Of a DNA stretch of 64,000 bases, positions 55,906 to 64,000 are shown in pieces. Each line of letters starts with the position of its first letter. The stretch's first letter is position 1. The translations under genes and the position numbers were made by a program. Under the pieces are notes generated by a model that had not been told where the DNA came from, searched no databases, and worked only from the letters and a program-made list of their open reading frames with translations. The DNA lies in assembly GCA_905221605.1 (NCBI GenBank), contig CAJNDS010000169.1:491001-555000 (forward strand), read 5' to 3'. The stretch is from Symbiodinium natans (taxonomy: Eukaryota > Sar > Dinophyceae > Suessiales > Symbiodiniaceae).

Positions 55906-57950
55906 CCTTCTTCTGTATATATATATATATATATATATCCATATGTCCATATATATATATATACGTATAAATAAAAAATATAAATATGAACATAAATAAA
56001 AATAAATAAACGAATAAATAAATAAATAAATATATATGTATATATATATATCTATGTGTGTGTATGATCATAGATATTCATATGAACAGCCGGGCTCCAC
56101 GAAGTTGGCGTGACACGTGCCTGGCTTTGGGTCCGGCTTCCCGGCAACAAAAGCCCATGACCCGAATTGGTAGTTGTTCATGTTGTTGCTTGAACTTGCA
56201 ATGTCTCTCCACGTAGTCTGTCGTCCACACCGAGACTAGTAATCACAGTCCGGGCCTTCGAATACAGAGACTTCAAGACCTGGTTTCTGGCAACATCGCC
56301 CCTGCTGACACAAAGTGTGCGTGAAGCACGCAGATGAGTCTAGTTTTTCCAAAGACAGGGGGAGAAAATCATTCCGCCTACCTGGCGGGGAAGTGAAAGC
56401 AAGAAGTCCAAACCTTGCAAGAGTGAGGTTCAGAAACCCAAACCCGAAACGTCAGGATGCTGGACCGGAGGGCATCCAGGCAGGACACATTTTTTTTCCG
56501 CTTACGGTTGAGCCCAAGCTTTAGGGTTATTACTCTACGCCTGAGACCCATCTGTGAAGCTGCAAGGGGATCAAAAGCTGAATCGTGAGCCAGAGGGTGC
56601 TCAGGTTGTTCAGGGTCAGAAACTCTGCCAGGCCTTCGAATAGCTCAATGGTTGGCAGCTCAACGGCGCTTTGAAGGAGGATGCAGTTGGCAAGAAGGGG
56701 TTGGGGATGTCTGCAGCACACCGTCGATCCCCGCCGTCGCTCGAAGGTTTGCGGAGTGCGTGCGCGCAGGAGCAGGACGATCCCAGCCTTGGGATGCTGT
56801 TGGCCCAATGGAGGTCTCCACATTCCCCCAGTGAGGGTGCGAGGTGCTCCCTGAATTTTCTGGGGCGGGGGGGGTGGCTGGTTAACCTCAAAGATTCGGC
56901 AGACCTTTGCAGACTCTTCCAGCCCCCCCGCCGCGCCCCCCCCCTTTTGTTATTGCCACCTTTGAAGGTGCCCTTGAGGGGGGCCCGAAGGTGCCTTTGA
57001 GGGCTGGTTCAACATGGCCGGAGCCTCCGACTGAATGGCACAATGTCTGAAATGGGCTCGCTGCACATTTCAGGTCTAGTCTGAAGGATGCAGTCTGGTG
57101 CAGGAGTTCTAAACTTGGGCTCCCACACAAGTCAGAGTGGTTTCAGAATTCATTGAATCTTTCAGCCTCAGCAGACTTCAGATTCTTGCCGCCGAAATTT
57201 TGGCCCAGCAATCTTCAGAAGATGGGCTTTTCCGAAACTTTTCCAGTATGGTTCCGTGCTCTCAAAGCCAGAGTGAAGTTCCACCATACGCGGGCCGTTG
57301 CATTACCCATTGCGGCTGGAACTGCTTGCCAGAGCCGAAGACTCCACCCAATTCATAGCTACCCGTAGTGCATAGGACGACCATGGACGACCCACATCGG
57401 TCAGAAAACAACGCCTCAGAGAGTTGATTTCCGGAAATCATGTTGTCCGAAACTCTGAACTACTCCTGAACTCTCTGCGTGATTTTTCGGTTCAGTCTCC
57501 ACAAGGAGCACTTGCAACATAACCTAAGCAGCAAACGTGCATGCTTCATGGGGTTGGGAAAGTGTCAAACCAGAGCAGAGCTCGTTCTTCATGGGCAGCT
57601 TCAGAGCCGGGTACAACTTCCTTCAGCTGTACCCTTCATCCAACACACAACAAGAACCTGACGCACTACTACCACTAACGACGGGCTATCATCACCAACA
57701 TTGTCCCTGCTATTTCTACATTACCTGCAGTCTGACTATCGTTTGGGGGTTTACGATAGTAAAGGGCCCCTAACATAGATCCCCCAAACAGTAGAGGATC
57801 CCCCTGAAGAACCAGGACCCCCCCCCAAAAAAGGCACCCCCTCACCTCGCAAACCCCCATCTGACTCTCAGAGATTCCGAGACTTTGGCCGGTGCTGGCC
57901 ATGCTCCGGAGCCAGCTGCGGCTGCTCAGGTGGGAGACTGGCCTCACGGT

Positions 57951-58050
57951 ATCAGAGGGTCTCAGAGGGTCTCAGAGGGTCTCAGAGGGTATCAGGGTAT
58001 CAGGGTATCAGGGTATCAGGGTATCAGGGTATCAGGGTATCAGGGTTTCA
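57951..58050 (+). repeat. Minisatellite: CTCAGAGGGT x4 then ATCAGGGT x7
   Basis: A 10-bp unit gives way to an 8-bp unit that differs by loss of two bases, so the second array probably arose from the first. It runs into CAGGGTTT telomere-like sequence. Confidence 0.95.
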
Positions 58051-58061
58051 GGGTTTGGGGC

Positions 58062-58128
58062 CTTCGGGGTCATCTTCGCCCTTCAGAAGGATTTCGATGG
58101 CAGTGTGAGTGGCGATCTGCAGCCTGTG
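58062..58128 (+). CDS. Candidate exon (IFALQKDFDGS)
   Basis: After the minisatellite, the frame GVIFALQKDFDGSVSGDLQP is open to TAG at 58129. No copy in other units was found; tentative. Confidence 0.3.
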
Positions 58129-58894
58129 TAGCCGACAAACACACTCCTTGCAGTTTGGCCCTATCTGTTTTCCTGGCAAGCGGCAACTTCAAAGGTGACC
58201 TGGACGCAAGGGAGGGCAATGGGACTGTGTAGATGCTGGGGGCATTTCGAAAATTTAAGGGTACCCCTACTATACCCCCAAAATGGCGTAATGCTTCTTG
58301 TAGGAACCCCCCCAAAAAGGTATCCTTGCTTTCGGAAACCGCAAATCTACTCTGATTTCCATGTCCAGTTAAGTCCAGTGGCTCTGCTATTTGCTGTCTC
58401 CACCACGGATCAGATTGCCAACGCCAGATTCCAGTCCAAGCTCAGAACGAGCCAAGCCAAACTTATCCTGAATGAGAATTCTTCGAATCCTTGTCTAGCC
58501 CGCGCCTTGTTTAACCTTGAGCCCTTCTCTAGCATGAGACCCCTGTCATGCAACACACAGTCTGACAACACGTAGCCCCTTGTCTAACATTAAGCCAGAA
58601 TTTAACTCCTGTCAATCCGAAGCCCGTCAAAGACGAGACGTTTCGAGGAATTACTGTGCGCCTGCTCCCAATGTGTAGTAGGGGTGAACCAATATGTCGT
58701 AGAACGTTGAACAAGCTGCCCTAACCATCAAGAAGGTGTGTTGAAAGTCGTTGCTGAACATTCATCAGAAGTGAAACATAAAGCTACCACCAATTGTGCT
58801 GGCATTCTACTGTGAACCTCTGAACTGCACCTTGCACAACAACAGTGTTCCCTGACGCCGCAAATCCACCACAGCCAAGCACGCGAGACCCCAG

Positions 58895-60214
58895 GCTTTC
58901 GTCCCGGCAATGTCGCTGGATGGATTCTGTGGAATCATCCCAGTGCAGCCCGACGCAGGTATATGTTTTTTTTAGGATAAGGAAGTCGCACAGCTTCTGC
59001 TAGTCGTTTCGCATCCAGGTTGTGGGTTCCTGGGCTTGGGATCTCCCAATCTGGGGTGGATAGGTGTTTCCTACAAGATGGCATCTTCGATTTCGAGTCT
59101 TCTTTTTGTGTTTGCGAATCAAGGCCATATGGGATCCGCCCTTCTGTGCCACGAGGCAGGAGAAGGTTCTGGAGTTGGCAGACAGGGTGCACTGTACTGC
59201 AGCATGCTGCAGCCCAAAGCCCAGAGTGGGCCAAGGCGCCCACATCACCCCAAGCCCGAAAGTGAAGTCGCCTCGCGCCTCGTGCGAATCCAGTTGGGTC
59301 GTGCAGCTTTCGTCAGTTTCGCGTAAATCCCTCCATGCCATAGTACCCAGCAAAGAAAAAGAACTGGTACCTTCGCGACATCCGCGTCGATAGACAGATT
59401 TCGGCGCACCTGGATCGTGCAAGCATGGCCTTAATGGCAGACATTCAGGCCTGGCGGGCTCCAGGGTTCAGGGCAGAATCACCCCAAAGTTCTTCTCAGG
59501 GTTCTGGCCGTGGTCATGGACATCGTAGACGCAGCGCAGCAGGCCCTTCTCCCGTCCATGTCTGCCGAGGGACAGGAGCTGGGGTTCAAGCTTCGTGTGT
59601 CTGGAGCCGGGTACGCCAAACGATTACTTCAACCCACGGCACCCTCACCCTCAACCCTCAACCCTCAACCCTAAACCCTAAACTCTAAACTCTAAACCCT
59701 CAAACCTTCCCCCATTGCGCACCCCCCCCCCCCCCCCCCCCCCCCGCAGGTCATTGCCATGACCGCCGACTGTGCTGGTGAAATGGAAGATCCTGCGAAC
59801 TGCGCGAACGACATCTTCGGCTTCCTCGTGCGCACGGCGGAAGGGCTTCGGTTTCCGTACGACGGGCTTGGGGATTGGGCAGACTATGTATATAAGTATA
59901 TACTTACATATACTAAAGTGAGGGCCCTACATATATTAAAATACAACAGAATATAATGCAAGTATAATTTCGACTTAAAAATGAATGCAAAATACAAGCA
60001 CACACACATATATCACATATATATATATATATATATATAATATGTTCTATGTTAACGGTCTCTCTCTCTCTCTCTATACATGAATAAGTAAATGAATAAA
60101 TGAAAATTAAATAATTCATAAAACTATATAAGCATATATATATATGTATATATATATGTATATATATATAATATGTAATCTATCTATCTATCTGTCTATC
60201 TATCTATCTATATA

Positions 60215-60250
<36 letters not shown>

Positions 60251-63200
60251 TGTATGTATGTATGTATGTATGTATGTATGTATGTATGTATGTATGTATG
60301 TATAATATATATATATATATATATACATATATATACACGCACACATATGGAGCAAAGAGGCAATCTCTTGGGCTAATCTCTTGGGCTTGGCTTGACGCTG
60401 GGTTTCATGGGGGTTTTGAGCTGAGACCGACATGGTGGACATTGCGGATACCTCAGCGGCGATGGCGATGGCCTGCGGTGGCGAGATGACGTCCTGCGAT
60501 GCCCGGCAGAAGTTGCAATTCGACCGTTTTTGTCGCAAAAAAGCTTCAAAGCAAAATGCACAGAGCAGAGCCGGTTGTGTGTGACCTGGGGTTCTGACTT
60601 AATCGTCGGCTCTGATCTGTTTCTTTCCCCTCCTGCGCGCAGTAGAGACCGTCTCAATATAGGTTCCGCTCAAGAACACAGCTCTTCGAACCATCCGCAG
60701 CAATCGAGGGCTAAAGCTCGACAGGCCCGAGTCGCCTGGGGAGTAAGGAAGTCGTGTGTGGCAGGCAGCTCTGGATAGCTTTGGGTGATCTCCGCCGGGT
60801 TCGGCGCAGCGTCTTCCCATGACGGCCGGCAGTGGTCGTGCAGAGCACGAGTACTGTTCACACAGCCTTGTTCTGCTTTTTGTGCATCAGAGATGCTGGC
60901 GTCAGCATGTGTACTGTGACAGGCGACGCGCGCGATATTCGCCCGTCTATTTTGTTGAAGTGAAGTTTTTTTGTGGACCTCTCTGGATGGTCGTCTGTAG
61001 CACATCTAAGGAGCAGGCAGTGGCTTGACGGCAGCAGTGCTACGTTGATGGAGTGCACGAAGTAGTGCATTGCGCTGGAATGTTGTCATGGATATGTCCG
61101 CAGACTAGTGCCAGCTCGACCGAACCATCTGTTCTTGCCGCAATTCGGAGATGTGCGCCCAAGGCCATGGACAATTGCGAGGATGGCTTTACGATCGCAT
61201 CAGACCTGATCGGAGCTTCAGCGACTGGGGCTCTCCAACGCTGAGCTCCCGAAACCCTCTAAACCCTACACACGAAATCTTAAACCCTAGATGTCCACCT
61301 CCGTCTGCAAAGCCCAAGAAACACTTTTCGCAATTAACTTGTAGGTTTTAGGGTGCAGGGTTCAGGGTTCAGGGTTTAGGGTTTAGGGTTTAGGGTTTAG
61401 GGTTTAGGGTTTAGGGTTTAGGGTTTAGGGTTTAGGGTGACCACTTGAGGTCACGAGTCGGAGTAGCCCTGCGTTTTCAGGGTTTCAGGTTCGAGTCCTG
61501 TGGATGGGCGGGGAATTTTACAGCCCTGAAGAGACCCTTCACATCGTTGGAAGCTGACAAAAGAGAAGTTGGAAGATGGGTGGGCTCAGGGGGGCCCAGG
61601 CGCTCTGAAGACAGTTTCTTCTCTGTGCTCAGCCCAATTTGAGCATCTTACTGGCAACCCTGAACACCCTTCAGCCCCTGCATGCCCAAAAACACTAAAT
61701 CTGAAGCCGGCAACATATGCCGAGGGGAACTGTGACGTTGACGCTTTCATTTGCCACTTCGTTGCACTTGGGCGGAGCATCCGAGCGAGGCAAACACTCC
61801 CGGTACGCAAGGCGTTGGCTTGGTATCTGCATCACTACTCCCAGATAATGCCTTTTCGAGGGGGCTCTACGGGGGGTAGGCTAAGGCAATACAAATGCCT
61901 TACCACCCGGAAAATGCCTTAGCCACCCCCCTAATGCCTTCGCCACCCCCCCGAACCAAACAAAGATAAGAAGCTTGGATATCAGAGGACAAAGAAAAAG
62001 GAGAACAGAAACATGCCATGAGACCAAACGATACAATTCTGTATAATACTATATAATCGGTGGTGCAAAGCTTGAGAGAATGCGAGACATCTGATGACAT
62101 CTGTTGAGAGACTCGCCCCTTTCAGTTGGTTTTGTGTGCGTTTGTGAAATAATTGAGTGCACCATCGCAGTAGTATACAATAGGGTCCGATGCTCGAGGC
62201 CGACATATCTCTTGAGACGTCTTCGACCGCCAGGGTTTGCGTGCCCGGAAGTATTGCCTTACAGACCCCTGCGCTCTCGTCCAAGGGTCCGGAAGGCATT
62301 CTCTAGTGCCTGGTTGGTACTGATTGGTAATGCTCATCGGGATATTCAGGGATATTTCAGGGATTTTCAGGGTCAGGGTCTGAGGCGGTCCAAGCTCGGC
62401 TGCCAAGAGGTATTGCCTTACCGACCCCTGCGCTGTGGTGCAGGGGTCGGGGAGGCAATACTGCTGTGTGGGACATCTCCCTGTCAAAACCAGACACGGC
62501 AATCCTTGTAGAAAACTCATGGGTTTCCTTAGGAGGCCTTGCGGAAATTGGAGCCATGAGGCGGATTGAGGCAGCATGTGAGATTCTGAGCTTAGCTTCT
62601 TTGTCAAGATGCTTTGAGTCAAAGAAAGCACCTTCACAGATAGGAGACTGACTCTCTAGACAGCAGCAGGGCCGATGTCGCTGTTGAAGGGGTCTAGGGC
62701 AGAGATGGGCAGAGGGCTTAGATTTATGTTTAAGTTTTGCTCCATGCTCGTGGTGGTTTTCTATGGTTTTCTGCGGTTTGTTGAGTTTTGGGGACCCGGG
62801 TCCAGGGCTCTTCAAGGCATTAGAGATACGACCGAGAATGCCTTAACCGGGGGGGGGGGAGGGATCCATGCTTTATTTGTAGTGATGTATCTGCTTCTCT
62901 GAGTCTTTGCATAGAGCATGGTCATGGCCCCTGCAATGGCCAATTCTCTTGGACACTGTTCTGGGCCCTGAAGACCTTTTCAGCAACCCTGAACGGCCCT
63001 AGAAGTGAAGCTTGAAGCATCTCAGGCACCATTAACGTGGCGGACACGGTGAAGCACATGATTAGCTGGGCGTTGGACCGGGGAGCGGGGGAGCTTTTCT
63101 GAACGCCCTCATGCCCCCAAGGCATCTCCGTATGATGTCAATCAATGTGGGGATGTTCATGGAAGTAGCCTACACCCCTTACCGAGCTCACCATGGACCC

Positions 63201-64000
63201 TGAAACCTACCCCCCCAAGCCCCCAAGCCTCCAAGCCCCTAAGCCCCTAAACCCCTAAGCCCCCCATGAGCTTTGCAGGACGTCAGGGCGGCAGTGTCCG
63301 TGTGTCCCAAGGCGCGGCTTTCGATGACGCGAAGCCTTTGCAGGGCTGGGCTTAAAGGCATATAGTTTCCGGGTTGGGGTTCCCAAACCCGCAACCCTGA
63401 GCCCCAAAACAACTTTGAAAGTGCGGCGTTGATGGGTTGAAGTCTTGATGATGCCATCCCATCCCAGCACACTGGGTTCTTTACTCCGGCTCCCTTGCGA
63501 ACTATCTTGTTGCGAGACTCGTTTCCGAAGAGGACCCTTGGATGGTAGCTGGTAGCGTAAACGACGGGTTCGGGTTCGGCGTTGACCGAGTTCATGCCTG
63601 GGGGGAGTCGGAGTCGCGAGGATTCGGGCAAACCTCGAGTTAGTGAACCCTGCGTGTGCGCCAGCTTCCGACAGGCTCATCCCAACGCCCATCTCCTCAG
63701 GAGCTGGATGCACGCAGGCCAGATGCTTCCATACTCTCCAACCCTAACGCCCTAAACCTTCGACCTGAAGCCCTCAGCTCCATAAACCCATGTTGCGTTT
63801 GTGCTTCTCTCGCCCTGCCCCAGACATGAGACTCGTTGCCGCAAGCTGATGAGAAGAGCCACCCAGAACTTGAACCCCCCCCCCCCTCCCCCAAAGCTCC
63901 AACCACCGCATGGAATCGCAGAACATCCGGAATGGTACAAGTACCGCCTGCTGAATCACGGAGCATCAGGCGGGCGGGCTGTCGAAATCAGGGCACTCAA
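58895..64000 (+). CDS. Multi-exon, partly Cys-rich protein, unit 3 copy (partial)
   Basis: Exons seen: 58895-58960 (QAFVPAMSLDGFC), 59115-59190 (KAIWDPPFCATRQEKVLELA), 59503-59600 (VMDIVDAAQQALLPSM, then GQELGFKLRVSGA), 59750-59837 (MTADCAGEMEDPANCANDIF), 60427-60517 (VDIADTSAAMAMACGGEMTS), 61163-61240 (NCEDGFTIASDLIGASATG), 61725-61800 (GNCDVDAFICHFVALG), 63023-63100 (TINVADTVKHMISWALD), 63279-63340 (DVRAAVSVCPKAR) and 63917-64000 (EHPEWYKYRLLNHG). Amino-acid matches to units 1 and 2 are weaker than those two are to each other, so this unit diverged earlier or faster. It continues past the window end. Confidence 0.6.
59115..59190 (+). CDS. MDPPYC-type exon, unit 3
   Basis: Reads RIKAIWDPPFCATRQEKVLE; the + frame stays open to 59393, longer than in the other units, so its 3' limit may differ. 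Confidence 0.65.
59640..59746 (+). repeat. Telomere-type tract then poly-C before a 3' splice site
   Basis: CCCTCAACCCTAAACC repeats (59646-59705) and a poly-C run (59722-59745) lead directly to the acceptor CGCAG at 59749. Confidence 0.92.
59750..59837 (+). CDS. Cys-rich exon (DPANCANDIF), unit 3
   Basis: Acceptor CCCCGCAG follows a poly-C run; the exon reads VIAMTADCAGEMEDPANC then ANDIFGFLVRTAEG. A telomere-type tract lies about 45 bp upstream. Confidence 0.8.
59985..60345. repeat. TA, CT and (TATG)n microsatellites
   Basis: (TA)n at 60018-60040, (CT)n at 60057-60075, TATC repeats at 60179-60210 and about 20 TATG units at 60222-60301. Open frames here are repeat artefacts. Confidence 0.95.
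61163..61240 (+). CDS. ASDLIGAS exon, unit 3
   Basis: Reads KAMDNCEDGFTIASDLIGAS. Conserved Cys and DLIGAS core. Confidence 0.65.
61345..61438 (+). repeat. Telomere-type array (TTTAGGG), about 12 copies
   Basis: Mostly perfect TTTAGGG units preceded by two TTCAGGG variants; it runs opposite in strand sense to the arrays at 21449 and 44394. Confidence 0.97.
61725..61800 (+). CDS. GNCDVD exon, unit 3
   Basis: GNCDVDAFICHFVALGRSIR after ATGCCGAG. Confidence 0.7.
61860..61955. repeat. AATGCCTT-rich repeat cluster
   Basis: AATGCCTT(A/C) followed by CCACCC recurs four times, with TAAGGCAATAC in inverse sense before it. The motif relates to the hairpins at 62251 and 62410 and to GCATTAGAG...AATGCCTTAA at 62818-62845. 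Confidence 0.65.
62251..62302. repeat. Foldback element, degenerate hairpin
   Basis: GTATTGCCTTACAGACCCCT and AAGGGTCCGGAAGGCATTC can pair with several mismatches. Related to the hairpin at 62410. Confidence 0.65.
62410..62461. repeat. Foldback element, 22-bp arms
   Basis: Left arm 62410-62431 and right arm 62440-62461 are reverse complements with three mismatches, loop GCTGTGGT of 8 bases. Both arms start or end in GTATTGCC / GGCAATAC. Same left-arm sequence as 62251. Confidence 0.85.
63279..63340 (+). CDS. DVRAAVSVCP exon, unit 3
   Basis: Acceptor CTTTGCAG; DVRAAVSVCPKARLSMT. A CCCCTAAG/CCCCAAG tract lies directly upstream (63190-63262). Confidence 0.7.

Larger units (their letters stand above)
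45110..58880 (+). repeat. Segmental tandem duplication, unit 2
   Basis: Second copy of the unit. It carries an extra AT-rich block (46425-48145) absent from unit 1, lacks most of the G/C-run region of unit 1 (38.4-39.4 kb), and has a nonsense codon and a frameshift in conserved exons, so it may be decaying. Confidence 0.85.
58890..64000 (+). repeat. Segmental tandem duplication, unit 3 (cut by window end)
   Basis: Third, more divergent copy; matches units 1 and 2 from the ASVLA-type exon (58895) to the EHPEWY exon (63917) at the very end of the window. The rest presumably lies beyond. Confidence 0.8.

Noticed and set aside
57951-58050. CRISPR-like repeat array, also 20003-20062 and 38188-38345
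   Set aside because: Units are directly adjacent or lack unique spacers of constant length; they are mini- or microsatellites in a eukaryotic genome.
1-64000. tRNA, rRNA, snRNA or spliced-leader genes
   Set aside because: No cloverleaf, rRNA core or spliced-leader sequence was recognised by eye on either strand; a covariance-model scan would be needed to exclude them.

Overview
The window looks like nuclear DNA of a dinoflagellate, most likely Symbiodiniaceae or another Suessiales relative. This is inferred from gene style, not from a marker gene. The sequence shows a gene-poor background, many short exons (roughly 45-150 bp) separated by long introns, GT-AG introns together with GC-AG introns, and every convincing coding exon on the + strand (a one-direction gene array). 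It also shows many interstitial telomere-type tracts (CCCTAAA / TTTAGGG), homopolymer C/G runs and TA-rich microsatellites, and an ankyrin protein with the FISHQW-type N-terminal domain that I recall as common in Symbiodinium gene sets. No rRNA, tRNA, CRISPR, operon or bacterial feature was seen.

Layout. 1-3.4 kb: a two-exon ankyrin-repeat gene (964-3364) whose intron is bounded by a 9-10 bp direct repeat. 4.48-9.5 kb: a protein kinase gene in at least 12 small exons, with MGC N-terminus, glycine loop, CAIK lysine, HRN, DFS, SAE and DLWSFG motifs, so probably a pseudokinase or a strongly divergent kinase. 9.9-13 kb: several unidentified exons framed by telomere-type tracts. 13.3-14.4 kb: an AT-rich island with broken open frames. 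14.4-22.3 kb: mostly intron or intergenic sequence with a few candidate exons. 22.4-26.1 kb: a coiled-coil protein in many exons. 26.2-31 kb: low-complexity and AT-rich sequence with little coding signal. 31-64 kb: a tandem array of a roughly 13-14 kb segment, two full units (about 31.0-45.1 and 45.1-58.9) and the start of a third (58.9 to the window end). Each unit carries the same ordered set of small exons for one large, partly cysteine-rich protein of unknown function.

Most interesting points. (1) The telomere-type tracts are not placed at random: on the coding strand CCCTAAA lies just upstream of 3' splice sites and TTTAGGG just downstream of exons, so many introns carry inverted telomere-like ends. 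(2) The triplicated locus lets introns, insertions and decay be read by comparing units: unit 2 has a nonsense codon, a frameshift and a 1.7 kb AT-rich insertion, and unit 1 has an interruption where unit 2 reads straight through. (3) The kinase has lost its catalytic Asp. (4) Several foldback or tandem-hairpin elements are present. All exon limits were found by eye from splice-site motifs, frame and between-copy conservation; no search or alignment program was run.
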